DNA from: an uncultured Mycoplasmatota bacterium
Lineage (GTDB): Bacteria > Bacillota_I > Bacilli_A > RF39 > UBA660
Assembly: GCA_900543675.1 (NCBI GenBank)
Contig: UQRY01000011.1
Span: 1 to 45,062 of the forward strand
Length of the DNA stretch: 45,062 bases
Direction: 5' to 3'
Each line of letters starts with the position of its first letter. Position 1 is the first letter of the stretch. Positions 16,142 through 24,872 of this stretch are shown piece after piece. The notes beneath the pieces are model-generated. The model searched no databases, was not told the DNA's origin, and worked only from the letters and a program-made list of their open reading frames with translations. The position numbers were made by a program, and so were the translations under genes.

Positions 16142-17398
16142 ATGGTTAAATATGATGTAGAAAATATACCTATAGTAGATTTAGTAAACAAAATCATTCT
16201 AGTTGCGGTTAAAGCGAGAGCTTCAGATATTCACTTTGACCCATTAGAAGATGGTTTAAAAATTCGAATGCGTGTTGACGGAAATTTACAGGATCATACT
16301 ATTATTCCTAAAGACAGTGAACGAAATGTGGTTACCAGAGTAAAACTAATTTCTGGAATGAACATTACGGAAAACCGTCTTCCTCAAGATGGAGCGATTA
16401 AAGGTAGAATTGATAATATTGACCTTGACATGCGTGTTTCTGTACTTCCAACCAACGAAGGTGAAAAAGTCGTAATTCGTATTCTAGATTATAGTAAAAG
16501 TTTGGAAGGATTGCATAGTCTAGACTTTTCTCCAGTTAATTTCGAAAAAGTCTTACAAATGCTCGCTGTACCAAACGGAATTATTCTAGTAACTGGAGCT
16601 ACTGGTAGTGGTAAGTCAACGACAACTTACTCAATGTTACAATCCCTAAATCACGAAGAAACAAATATTATTACCGTTGAAGACCCGATCGAAATGAATA
16701 TCGAAGGAATCAATCAAGTTCAGGTAAATAGTGAAATTGGTATGACCTTTGCGGCTGCCCTTCGTTCAATTTTACGTCAGGACCCAAACGTTATTCTAAT
16801 CGGAGAAATTCGTGACTCAGAAACAGCACAAATTGCCGTACGTGCATCAATTACTGGACACCTTGTACTTTCTACCATCCACACCAATAACTCTCTTGCA
16901 ACTATCGAAAGATTACTAGATATGGATGTAGAACGTTACTTGCTCTCTACTGCATTAGAGGGAATTATCTCTCAAAAATTGGCTAGACGTATATGTCCAA
17001 TTTGTAGAACAATTAGACCAACTACTCCATATGAAAGAAAAGTATTTAAAGACGCCTTAGGGTTAAATATCAACGAAATGTGGGTACCAAATAAATGTGA
17101 ACACTGCATTAATGGATTCTTAGGCCGTATTGCTATTCAAGAAGTACTACTGATCAACGAAGACATTCGTGATATTATTAGTAGAGACGACACTGACAAA
17201 GAAGTTCTTAGAGAGTTCGTATATGGAAAAAATCATACCATTACCCTTCTCCAAGACGGTTTAGATAAAGTAGTAAAAGGATATACAACCTTTGAAGAAA
17301 TTTATAAATTAGTAGAAATCGAAGATGATGCAGATTCTAAAGTAGCAGAAATGAGTATCGAAGAAGAAAAAGAAGAAAGTGAAGAAAAAAACGACTGA
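16142..17398 (+). CDS. Type IV pilus / type II secretion assembly ATPase (PilB/GspE/ComGA family)
   Basis: A hexameric ATPase that powers pilus or pseudopilus extension. The 418-residue protein lacks the long N-terminal domain of classical PilB, like ComGA. It has the N2-type domain with ASDIHFDP (about 27-34), Walker A TGATGSGKST (151-160), the Asp box and Walker B around NVILIGEIRD (about 216-225), the His box (HLVLSTIHTNN), and a tetracysteine zinc motif CPIC...CEHC. The tail after about 390 is acidic. The ATG follows AAGGTGATAAAAG. No inner-membrane PilC/GspF, major pilin or prepilin peptidase is in the window, so the system is split. Confidence 0.93.
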   Translation: MVKYDVENIPIVDLVNKIILVAVKARASDIHFDPLEDGLKIRMRVDGNLQDHTIIPKDSERNVVTRVKLISGMNITENRLPQDGAIKGRIDNIDLDMRVSVLPTNEGEKVVIRILDYSKSLEGLHSLDFSPVNFEKVLQMLAVPNGIILVTGATGSGKSTTTYSMLQSLNHEETNIITVEDPIEMNIEGINQVQVNSEIGMTFAAALRSILRQDPNVILIGEIRDSETAQIAVRASITGHLVLSTIHTNNSLATIERLLDMDVERYLLSTALEGIISQKLARRICPICRTIRPTTPYERKVFKDALGLNINEMWVPNKCEHCINGFLGRIAIQEVLLINEDIRDIISRDDTDKEVLREFVYGKNHTITLLQDGLDKVVKGYTTFEEIYKLVEIEDDADSKVAEMSIEEEKEESEEKND

Positions 17399-17418
17399 TT
17401 AAATTCAATCGTTTTTCT
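17386..17418. terminator. Bidirectional terminator with the ATPase stop codon in its stem
   Basis: AAAAAACGACTGATT and AATCGTTTTT pair around a short loop; the TGA of the ATPase gene (17396-17398) lies within the stem. On the minus strand the T-run terminates the kinase gene that stops at 17419. Confidence 0.65.
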
Positions 17419-18084
17419 TTATGCTAAAACTTTTTCTAAAACTTCTTGGCTTATTTCTTCTATTGTCTTTATCGTTCCATTTTCTACACAATCAACAGTT
17501 TGCCAATTATATAACTCTGATAATTCAATATAAGTTTTTTCTGTTTGGATTAAATGCACTTCGTCCTTTTCTGCTTCATCTGTAAATTCACGAGTTTTCA
17601 TTAATTCCTTTGTATATTGAAAAGGAACATGTAAGAAAATAGTCAAGTCAGCCTTTGGTAATTCCAATAACCAATATTCTAATTTATCAATCCAACGAAA
17701 GAAATTAAACCTCTCATCATCATCGGTAATCTTTGACCCTTGATGAGCCATGTTAGAACTGACATAACGGTCTAATACAACATAATACCCTTCTTGTAAA
17801 TACTTCTCGATCTTAGAAAAATTATACTTTCTATCTGCCGCATAATATAAACCAGAGATTTTTGGATCTACATGAGTATATCCTTCAGGAAACCAAGATG
17901 TTCCTATTTCTTTACGTCCCAATAATGGTCCACCGACTATCTTTCCAGTCGGAGTATCGTACATCGGAAAAGATAAATTTACTGCTTTTAAACCCATCGC
18001 CACTAATTTTTTCACTAGTAAGACACTCTGTGTATTTTTACCAGAACAATCTGTGCCTTCAATGACGATTAATTTTCCAGTCAT
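17419..18084 (-). CDS. Thymidylate-kinase-like nucleotide kinase
   Basis: A P-loop kinase of the dTMP kinase family, expected to phosphorylate a (deoxy)nucleoside monophosphate. The start is set at the ATG at 18084 (GGAAGGTGG 5 bases before), giving 221 residues; the open extension to 18141 covers the promoter. P-loop: EGTDCSGKNTQ (about 8-18), with Asn where the family normally has Ser or Thr after GK. LDRYVSSNMAHQGSK is the DRY/substrate block, and a lid region follows (MKTREFTDEAEKDEVH). It may be the housekeeping Tmk or a divergent paralogue; the Cys and Asn in the P-loop make the latter possible. Confidence 0.8.
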   Translation of the reverse strand: MTGKLIVIEGTDCSGKNTQSVLLVKKLVAMGLKAVNLSFPMYDTPTGKIVGGPLLGRKEIGTSWFPEGYTHVDPKISGLYYAADRKYNFSKIEKYLQEGYYVVLDRYVSSNMAHQGSKITDDDERFNFFRWIDKLEYWLLELPKADLTIFLHVPFQYTKELMKTREFTDEAEKDEVHLIQTEKTYIELSELYNWQTVDCVENGTIKTIEEISQEVLEKVLA

Positions 18085-18111
18085 ATATCCACCTTCCTCA
18101 CTAACAATATC

Positions 18112-18141
18112 AGTATACAATAAAGAAGGAAAAAAAGTCAA
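18112..18141 (-). promoter_or_regulatory. Promoter of the TMPK-like gene
   Basis: -35 TTGACT (18141-18136), 18-base spacer, -10 TATACT (18117-18112), followed by the ribosome site GGAAGGTGG. It places the transcript start downstream of the longer alternative start codon. Confidence 0.65.
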
Positions 18142-18207
18142 TCATTAACGAACGTTTATTCGAGAAAAACCGTTAATCCCTTTTCCTTTGCCGATATAGA
18201 AAAAGAA

Positions 18208-18792
18208 CTAACCGATAATATTATTGTTAGAGTCGAATTCAACTTGAACAAATTTACGGCTAGCTAAATAATCACACATATGAACAAAATTTTGATATTT
18301 ATCTTTTGGTTTAGGTAGAATTTCTTCTTTCGTATAGTAATCTGTATTCCAAGGCCCCATATGACTAGAGATCACATGACAAATAAACTCTACATCTTCT
18401 TCCTTCATCGTTAAATGTTCTTTTTGTGCTCTAATATGTTCACACACCAATAACGGATGATCAGCTTTTGTATATCTTTCCTTAGGATTACCACACTTTA
18501 AGCCATCATGTAAAGTAAGAGCAATCAACATAAGATCTTTCTCGTGGGAAGTATATTTTCCTCCAATACAAGGGTTGTTTAATAATTCATACCCAAAGCG
18601 AACGGCTACTTTAGTATGACGAACTAGCCCACCATGTCCAAGCGCAAACTTAGGATGATATTTCCCTGTAGTAGATGCTTCCACCTCAAAAAAATAATCA
18701 GGAAGACTACTAATTAATGTTTCAAAATCTGTGACTAAATTTAAATCATGAATGAATTCAATTTCTTGTCTAAATACTTCTATTTTTTCCAT
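18208..18792 (-). CDS. HD-domain phosphohydrolase
   Basis: A 194-residue protein with the ATG at 18792, behind GGAGAG and overlapping the hemW stop codon. The HD superfamily metal site is visible as HGGLVRHTKVAVRF (about 69-82), LHDGLKCG (about 108-115) and CHVISSHMGPW (about 151-161). This indicates a metal-dependent phosphohydrolase acting on a nucleotide or similar substrate that cannot be specified. It ends the lepA-hemW-HD operon. An open extension to 18840 lies inside hemW and is not used. Confidence 0.82.
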   Translation of the reverse strand: MEKIEVFRQEIEFIHDLNLVTDFETLISSLPDYFFEVEASTTGKYHPKFALGHGGLVRHTKVAVRFGYELLNNPCIGGKYTSHEKDLMLIALTLHDGLKCGNPKERYTKADHPLLVCEHIRAQKEHLTMKEEDVEFICHVISSHMGPWNTDYYTKEEILPKPKDKYQNFVHMCDYLASRKFVQVEFDSNNNIIG

Positions 18793-19895
18793 TACTTCTC
18801 TCCTATAAAGTAGAGTAAGATTTCGTTTGATACATACCACTTATCTTCTGGTATATAATACTTATCTACTTCCTCTACTATCCATTTTTTCTCTAATAAT
18901 TGATCGAGTGAAAAAAATTCTTTCAAATCTTTTCCATACCGACGAATAAATTTCTGTTTATCTATTCCCAAACTAGTTCTAAGTCCTAAAATAAGTTCAT
19001 TTTCCCGCATAGTCTTATCAGATAACTTTTCTGAAAAGCCAAGGAATTCGCCCTCACAATACTTACCTATACTTCTGGTATTGGTATAACGAATATCCTC
19101 TAAAAAACCACTTGCCCCTAAACCGAAGCCATAATAGCGTTCATTCTTCCAATAAGTAAGATTATGCCTAGATTCCTTACCTTCTTTCGCAAAATTACTA
19201 ATTTCATAATGAGTAAAACCATGTTCAGCAAATACTTGACAAATAAGATGATACATAGCTTCATCCAACTCTTCATCAATTGGTTCTACTCCTTGAAGAT
19301 AAAGGGAGGTATGTTCTTCGATCATTAAAGAATAAGTAGAAATATGATCAACATTTAACTGTAACACCCCATCTATGTCCCTCCGTAAATCCTCTAAACT
19401 TTCACCAGGTAGAGCATACATCAAATCAACATTAAGATTAGAAAAGCCTACCGATCGAATCAAAGAAACAGCTTCAAAAATATCCTGTTTAGTATATGGG
19501 CGAGATAACTTCTTTAATAAATTATCCTGAAAAGATTCTACACCTAGACTAATTCGATTAACACCATGTTGGCGAAATAAGTTTAACTTGTCTAGATCAA
19601 TATTTTCAACATTACATTCGATCGTAAATTCACAAGTGGGACTCATGTTTAATTTTTCGATTATCGAAAACAAAAATGTTAATTGTTTTAAATTCAAAGA
19701 AGAAGGTGTCCCTCCACCAATATAAATGGTTTCTAACACTTCCCCACAATAATTTTTTTCTATTTCTTTTTCTAAAGCCAAAAGATAATTATCTACGATT
19801 TTTTCTTCATAAAATAGTTTACAAAAATCACAATAAGAACAAATATGACTACAAAAAGGAATATGAATATAACAAGCTTTTACTGAAGTTTCCAT
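18792..19895 (-). CDS. hemW: Radical SAM heme chaperone HemW
   Basis: HemW is a radical-SAM protein related to HemN; it is now viewed as a heme chaperone, not a coproporphyrinogen oxidase. The 367-residue protein has the cluster motif CSHICSYCDF (CX3CX2C, about 15-24) near the N terminus, the glycine-rich SAM motif YIGGGTPSSL, and the C-terminal HemN_C domain. It follows lepA by 8 bases, the standard Bacilli order. GAGG precedes the ATG. Confidence 0.94.
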   Translation of the reverse strand: METSVKACYIHIPFCSHICSYCDFCKLFYEEKIVDNYLLALEKEIEKNYCGEVLETIYIGGGTPSSLNLKQLTFLFSIIEKLNMSPTCEFTIECNVENIDLDKLNLFRQHGVNRISLGVESFQDNLLKKLSRPYTKQDIFEAVSLIRSVGFSNLNVDLMYALPGESLEDLRRDIDGVLQLNVDHISTYSLMIEEHTSLYLQGVEPIDEELDEAMYHLICQVFAEHGFTHYEISNFAKEGKESRHNLTYWKNERYYGFGLGASGFLEDIRYTNTRSIGKYCEGEFLGFSEKLSDKTMRENELILGLRTSLGIDKQKFIRRYGKDLKEFFSLDQLLEKKWIVEEVDKYYIPEDKWYVSNEILLYFIGEK

Positions 19896-19903
19896 AACTA
19901 CCT

Positions 19904-21706
19904 CTAATTAGAATCATCCATTTTTAAAATTGCTAAAAAGGCTTCTTGTGGAACTTCGACACTACCAATTTGTTTCATTCGTTTCTTTCCTTCTTTTTGT
20001 TTTTCAAGTAGTTTTCGTTTACGAGTAACATCTCCACCATAACACTTAGCCAGTACATTTTTACGAAGAGCTTTAATATCCGTACGAGCAATCACTTTAC
20101 TGCCGATAGAAGCTTGAATAGGTACCTCAAACATTTGTCTAGGAATGAGTTCCTTTAAACTGTTAACGATCGCTTTCCCCCTCGCATAAGCAAAATCCTT
20201 ATGAACAATCACACTGAAGGCATCGACCACATCTCCATTAAGGAGAATATCCATTTTTACCAATTTACTTTCCCGATAACCAATAAATTCGTAATCGAAA
20301 GAAGCATATCCTTTCGTATAAGACTTTAATTTATCAAAAAAATCATAAATAATTTCGGAAAGCGGAATCTCATAATGAATATTTACCCGTTTAGGATCAA
20401 TATAATCCATATTTAAATAATTTCCTCGTTTATTTTGGCAAAGTTCCATAATCGGACCAATATACTCACTAGGAGTAAAAATACTTGTCTTTACATATGG
20501 TTCGCGAATAGAAGAAATTCTTTGTTGATCTGGTAACTTCGACGGAGAATCAATATGAATAATACTCTTATCGGTAAGTTCTACTTCATAAACTACGCTT
20601 GGAGAAGTCGCAATAATCGGAATATTAAATTCTCGTTCAATTCTCTCTTCGATGATCTCCATATGAAGTAAACCTAAGAATCCAGTACGGAAGCCAAAAC
20701 CAAGTGCTTCCGAAGTTTCTGGTTCAAAAACTAAAGAAGCATCATTTAATTTCAATTTTTCTAACGCCTCACGCAATTCTTCAAATTGACTAGCTTCGAT
20801 CGGATATAACCCACAAAATACCATTGATTTCATTGGCTGATATCCAGGTAAAGGGCAAGAAGCAGGATTTTTCACTGACGTTACAGTATCCCCTACTCGA
20901 ACATCTTGAATATTCTTAATAGAAGCAGAAATAAAACCAACATCTCCAGCTTCTAGATATTCTCTTTTTTCTTCTTTTGGATGCATAACACCTAATTCAA
21001 TTACTTCATATTCTGCTTTTGTTTCCATCAATCGAATAACATCACCACGATGAAGAGTACCATTTACAATACGACAAGAGATAATTACTCCTCGGTAAGA
21101 ATCAAAGAAGCTATCGAAGATTAATGCTTGTAAAGGGGCTTTTTCCTCTCCCTTAGGAGCAGGAATCCTTTCGACGATCGCTTTTAACAAATCATCAATT
21201 CCTTCTCCCGTCTTCGCACTAGTTAAAATAAACTCATCAGGACTAAACCCAATCGCATCGATAAGTTCTTGTTTTACCTTTTCTACATCAGCATTAGGTA
21301 AATCAATTTTATTAATTACCGGTATAATGGTTAAATCATTTTCTAAAGCTAGATATAAATTAGCAAGTGTCTGTGCTTCTATTCCTTGAGCGGCATCAAC
21401 AACAAGTAAAGCACCTTCACAGGCAGCAAGGCTTCTACTTACTTCATAAGAAAAATCAACATGACCCGGTGTGTCAATTAAATGAAGAATATAATCTCCA
21501 TGATCGGTATGATAATTTAACTCTACTGCATTTAATTTAATCGTAATCCCACGTTCACGCTCAATATCCATCGAATCTAAAGTCTGTTCTTTTAATTCTC
21601 GTTTAGAAAGAGCCCCAGTTGCTTCTAATAATCGATCCGCAAGAGTACTTTTTCCATGATCAATATGCGCAATGATCGAGAAATTACGAATGTTTTCTTT
21701 TCTCAT
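19904..21706 (-). CDS. lepA: Elongation factor 4 (LepA)
   Basis: A ribosome-bound translational GTPase that affects elongation and ribosome maturation. The 600-residue protein matches the family length. G motifs: G1 AHIDHGKST (about 13-21), G2/G3 in RGITIK and DTPGHVDF, G4 NKIDLP, G5 SAKTG. The C-terminal LepA-specific domain ends with ARTDIKALRKNVLAKCYGGDVTRKRKLLEKQKEGK (shown by its start). It heads the lepA-hemW-HD operon. In B. subtilis lepA follows gpr-spoIIP-yqxA directly; here about 4.3 kb of accessory genes lie between. Confidence 0.98.
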   Translation of the reverse strand: MRKENIRNFSIIAHIDHGKSTLADRLLEATGALSKRELKEQTLDSMDIERERGITIKLNAVELNYHTDHGDYILHLIDTPGHVDFSYEVSRSLAACEGALLVVDAAQGIEAQTLANLYLALENDLTIIPVINKIDLPNADVEKVKQELIDAIGFSPDEFILTSAKTGEGIDDLLKAIVERIPAPKGEEKAPLQALIFDSFFDSYRGVIISCRIVNGTLHRGDVIRLMETKAEYEVIELGVMHPKEEKREYLEAGDVGFISASIKNIQDVRVGDTVTSVKNPASCPLPGYQPMKSMVFCGLYPIEASQFEELREALEKLKLNDASLVFEPETSEALGFGFRTGFLGLLHMEIIEERIEREFNIPIIATSPSVVYEVELTDKSIIHIDSPSKLPDQQRISSIREPYVKTSIFTPSEYIGPIMELCQNKRGNYLNMDYIDPKRVNIHYEIPLSEIIYDFFDKLKSYTKGYASFDYEFIGYRESKLVKMDILLNGDVVDAFSVIVHKDFAYARGKAIVNSLKELIPRQMFEVPIQASIGSKVIARTDIKALRKNVLAKCYGGDVTRKRKLLEKQKEGKKRMKQIGSVEVPQEAFLAILKMDDSN

Positions 21707-21723
21707 GTTTTACCACCAGAAAT

Positions 21724-21752
21724 ATTATACCAAAAAATAAAGAAAGATTTAA
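21724..21752 (-). promoter_or_regulatory. Promoter of lepA-hemW-HD
   Basis: Extended -10 TGGTATAAT (21732-21724) with a moderate -35 TTAAAT (21752-21747) at a 17-base spacing. The ribosome site GGTGG lies 6 bases before ATG. Confidence 0.6.
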
Positions 21753-21996
21753 GAAATATTTTCAATTACAATTATATTTGATATAGCAAAGAAAAAGAAA
21801 GCATTGGTATAAACCAAAGTTCCTTTCCACATAATTTTTTAATATTTTACTATATTATGGCACTTAACAAAACGGAGTCAAGTTTATTCTATGTCTAATT
21901 CATGCCATATTATGCTTATTTTGTGTTGGATAAAAATTCTTAATTATTTATTAATGATCTTCTCAAAAAACAATGTTGAGTGAGTAATGCTCTACA
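21753..21996. other. AT-rich spacer between lepA and the accessory insert
   Basis: No gene found. It holds a short inverted repeat, TATGGCA (21856-21862) with TGCCATA (21903-21909), and TTGGT-ATAA-ACCAA at about 21805-21818. One of these could be part of a terminator for the S51 peptidase gene, but neither has a proper T-run. A target-site duplication or the lost 3' end of the surface-protein gene was looked for here and not seen. Confidence 0.4.
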
Positions 21997-22719
21997 TCAT
22001 CTTTTTATTTGTTTGTTATCTTCAATGTCAAATTTATTTATCAATCCATTTTCAAATGTAAAATAAGGTCTAGTTCCTAATAATTCAATGCTATCATTAT
22101 TTACATAGATTGCATCTTCTTCTGGTATAGCAATTACTTTTCCTGTTGATTTTGAAAAATTAATAATTGAATTTGTAAATTTATTTAATCTTTCTTCATT
22201 TTCATCATCAGTAAGTTTAGACTTTTTATTAGTATAGTGTGGAAAAATAGAAATTCCTGACAATACATCAAACCCTCTAGTATCAGTTAAATTAACATCA
22301 TTTCTATCCATACTCGCAATAATATTTATATCATATCCAAATATAACTGCACCTGCACTTCCACCTATTACTATTCCATCGTTATTGATATAATTCCTAA
22401 TATTATTAAAAGCTCCACTTTGCTTTAAACCTAATAATAATTTATAGGTATTCCCACCACCAATAAATAATGTTGCATAATGGTTAAAATCTTTAGAAGC
22501 AAGTTCTTCAAATGTTCTAACCATCTCAATATATGGAATATCTATATTTGCTAACTCTCCTTGAATCCACTCATAACAACTATCATAAGAATGCTCTTCT
22601 TCGTTCATAGCAAGTGGTATATATAATATCGGTCTTGTATGATCAATGATTTTGTTAAGCTTTTGATTTGCTAATGTATTTTGATCACCAGAACCTCCAC
22701 CACAAAGTATTAATTGCAT
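21997..22719 (-). CDS. S51-family peptidase (PepE-like)
   Basis: A 240-residue cytosolic serine peptidase of the peptidase E/cyanophycinase clan with a class-I glutamine-amidotransferase-like fold. The nucleophile serine is in IGGSAGAVIFG (about 126) and the preceding turn is LFIGGGNTYKLL (about 83-94). PepE cleaves Asp-X dipeptides; relatives differ in substrate, so only the class is safe. RBS AAGGAGAGG precedes the ATG. It is richer in A and T than lepA and belongs to the accessory block between lepA and the yqxA-like gene. Confidence 0.85.
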   Translation of the reverse strand: MQLILCGGGSGDQNTLANQKLNKIIDHTRPILYIPLAMNEEEHSYDSCYEWIQGELANIDIPYIEMVRTFEELASKDFNHYATLFIGGGNTYKLLLGLKQSGAFNNIRNYINNDGIVIGGSAGAVIFGYDINIIASMDRNDVNLTDTRGFDVLSGISIFPHYTNKKSKLTDDENEERLNKFTNSIINFSKSTGKVIAIPEEDAIYVNNDSIELLGTRPYFTFENGLINKFDIEDNKQIKR

Positions 22720-22872
22720 AAAATCCTCTCCTTATATTTTTATTATTTCTTAAAGTGTACACTATTGTTCTTTAGTAATAGTCTATTAATAATCTTCAAT
22801 TAGAACATTTAAAAAATATATTAAACTAGTTTTATTTTGTCTAATAAAGCCTAATTTTTTCAGTATCCTCCA

Positions 22873-22943
22873 TAAAGTAGAATTTATCATAACAACTCTT
22901 GTTTTAATTTATCAGTTAGTCATTCTTACTTTATTCTACTTTA
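22873..22943. repeat. 11-bp inverted repeat at the end of abiEii
   Basis: TAAAGTAGAAT (22873-22883) and ATTCTACTTTA (22933-22943) are perfect inverted copies separated by 49 bases. The right arm covers the abiEii stop codon. It may be a large stem-loop that ends or protects the abiE transcript, or one end of the acquired cassette. Confidence 0.5.
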
Positions 22944-23792
22944 AACACCAACTGGCACTATAATTTCACTAATTCCTTTAATAGCATTTATTGTATCAAT
23001 AAACTCTATATCTTTTGCATATTCATAATTATTTTGATAGCTATTCCATAATGATTTTAATCTTGAATCATTACTAATTAATTCTATGTATTTGCTAGCA
23101 TTATCAATATAGTCTAATGTTTCACGGGCTTTAGACGTATTAATAATTGCTTTTCTTAAAGTGTCTTTATTAATGTCATTCCATTTTAAATTAACAAACA
23201 TATATAAATCATAGTAATCTTTCATTCTAGTATTATCAATATTTCTACTAATGATTGATTCAAACTTTTCAGCAATAATTGTTTCATAATTATAAGTCAT
23301 AATATTAATGGTTTCATTTTCAAATATGGTACTATATTTAAACTCTACTTCTTTATAAGTGATAACATCTCCAGTAGTTATATCAATCATTAAATTAGTT
23401 TTTAAACCATCAAATTCAGTTTTTAAATTAACTTCAAATCCTGAATATAATTCTTCTTCTCTGATATCTTTAATATTTTCTATTTCAAGTTTGATATTAT
23501 CTTCTATATCAATACTAATAATTTCATTAATAACTTTAGTAATCGTTTCTCTGTCTAGTGGTAGACCTTTTATAGTAGTATCTAAATCCATAGTACTTCT
23601 TAAATTAACGCCAAAGATAGATGATAATAAAAGCCCACCTTTAATAATAAATTTATCTTTATAAATAGACATTGATATTCTTTTTAATAAAGCTTCAAAC
23701 ATAAAGTGTTGAATTAAATATTTATTAGGTATGTTAGTTTTCTTAGATAAGTTAGATACTTTTGCTTTTAGACTATCTCTATTTTTGATCAT
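22941..23792 (-). CDS. abiEii: AbiEii-type nucleotidyltransferase toxin
   Basis: Toxin of the AbiE type IV toxin-antitoxin and abortive-infection system. AbiEii proteins are nucleotidyltransferases of the polymerase-beta fold that bind GTP and arrest growth. The 283-residue protein has the fold's first motif FIIKGGLLLSSIFG (about 48-61), the RSTMDLDTTI metal site (about 65-74, two aspartates), the IIAEKFESI helix (about 172-180) and RMKDYYDLYMF. All the known signature elements are present, so it is probably active. It overlaps the antitoxin gene by 4 bases (ATGA). Confidence 0.92.
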   Translation of the reverse strand: MIKNRDSLKAKVSNLSKKTNIPNKYLIQHFMFEALLKRISMSIYKDKFIIKGGLLLSSIFGVNLRSTMDLDTTIKGLPLDRETITKVINEIISIDIEDNIKLEIENIKDIREEELYSGFEVNLKTEFDGLKTNLMIDITTGDVITYKEVEFKYSTIFENETINIMTYNYETIIAEKFESIISRNIDNTRMKDYYDLYMFVNLKWNDINKDTLRKAIINTSKARETLDYIDNASKYIELISNDSRLKSLWNSYQNNYEYAKDIEFIDTINAIKGISEIIVPVGV

Positions 23793-24376
23793 CCAAACAC
23801 CTCAAAAGTATCTCTTACTTTATTATAAATATTCATCTTTTTAGCGTATTCATATAGTTTTAAAGTGTTTTTCTTTTTACTATAAAAATATTCTCTAATA
23901 GCCTTATTAAAAATTTCAGCATCTATTTTCTTTTTATTTCTAATAATATCACAAATAGTTTTATCTAAGTCATAAACTCTTATAACATTCCCTGAATCAA
24001 GTTTATAGTCAATGACCCCTATTTCAAGTAATTCTTTTTTCGTATAAAATAAATTAACATTCTTTTCTTTTTGAAGTGAACCCTTGTAACCACTTTTAAC
24101 TGTAATATCATATCTAATAGGAATTCGATTAGACAATCCATGCAAATATAAAGCTGTCGTATTAGAATAAATTGCATACTTACTTTTATTTTGTAAAATC
24201 ACAAATTCATCTACCAAAACATTCTTTTTAATATATACTCCACGACTTACTCTTTCTATTTCATTTTCTTTAATAAGTTTAGTAAGATAAGTCCTAGGAA
24301 TATTATTATCAGTAACATCTTTGGTAGTCAAATAGCCATTTTTAAATAATTTTAAAATCTTACTTTCATACTCCAT
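23789..24376 (-). CDS. abiEi: AbiEi-type antitoxin and autorepressor
   Basis: A 195-residue protein with an N-terminal winged helix (about 6-60: YLTTKDVTDNNIPRTYLTKLI then VSRGVYI) and the AbiEi antitoxin domain. AbiEi represses its own operon by binding inverted repeats at the promoter and neutralises AbiEii by an indirect (type IV) mechanism. The ATG is preceded by GAAAGGA. The promoter has a matching dyad. First gene of the abiEi-abiEii pair; it ends in TGA. Confidence 0.9.
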   Translation of the reverse strand: MEYESKILKLFKNGYLTTKDVTDNNIPRTYLTKLIKENEIERVSRGVYIKKNVLVDEFVILQNKSKYAIYSNTTALYLHGLSNRIPIRYDITVKSGYKGSLQKEKNVNLFYTKKELLEIGVIDYKLDSGNVIRVYDLDKTICDIIRNKKKIDAEIFNKAIREYFYSKKKNTLKLYEYAKKMNIYNKVRDTFEVFG

Positions 24377-24392
24377 ATTTATTTTCCTTTCA

Positions 24393-24428
24393 CACTTAAA
24401 TTATAGCACATTTAAGTGCGTTTGAAAA
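24393..24428 (-). promoter_or_regulatory. abiE promoter with an overlapping operator
   Basis: -35 TTTTCA (24428-24423), 17-base spacer, perfect -10 TATAAT (24405-24400). Inverted arms CACTTAAA (24393-24400) and TTTAAGTG (24411-24418), 10 bases apart, flank and touch the -10. A second weaker half, CACATTTAAGTG, lies within. Binding of AbiEi here would block RNA polymerase, matching what is known of AbiEi autoregulation. Confidence 0.7.
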
Positions 24429-24481
24429 TATATATTTATTCAAATCAATTAAATCTTTCTTCATACCCATGTTTTTCATTA

Positions 24482-24872
24482 CTAAGTTATTAATATGTTG
24501 AAAATTATTCCTGCTTCTATTTCACCAACTTCTTCTAAAAAAGAAGTTTTAATATGCTCTGAAATAATATATTCATCATGGATATTTCTATCATTATCTA
24601 ATTGACTATAATCTAATAGAGTTAATCGTTTCCTAATATAAGACATTAATAATTCATCAGCTTTATTCTTTCTTGTAATTTCAAATAAACTCATTAAAAC
24701 AGTGGAATGAACGATAGTTGTATTAGATAATGCATCCAAAAAAAGAGTAACTTCATCTATTGATAATCCAATTAAATACCATCCAATTTTTCCCAAATGA
24801 TTTTCGTTAAATCTACCTAGTTCAATTGCTCTTTCAATTCTACTAATATCTATAGATGATAGTTGATAAGAT
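24482..24872 (-). pseudogene. Orphan C-terminal fragment of an unrelated gene
   Basis: From the join at about 24872 one minus-strand frame is open for about 130 codons to TAG at 24482 (LSYQLSSIDISRIERAIEL... ending IIFNILIT). It is helical with no signal peptide or membrane segment, and has coding character: varied residues and few stops avoided by chance in such AT-rich DNA. It has no start codon or ribosome site of its own; upstream of the join that frame only shadows the surface-protein gene. I take it for the 3' remnant of a gene brought in with, or cut by, the insertion. The family was not recognised. Confidence 0.6.

Noticed and set aside
21805..21818. TTGGT-ATAA-ACCAA as a terminator
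   Set aside because: The stem is only 5 bp and no T-run follows on either strand.
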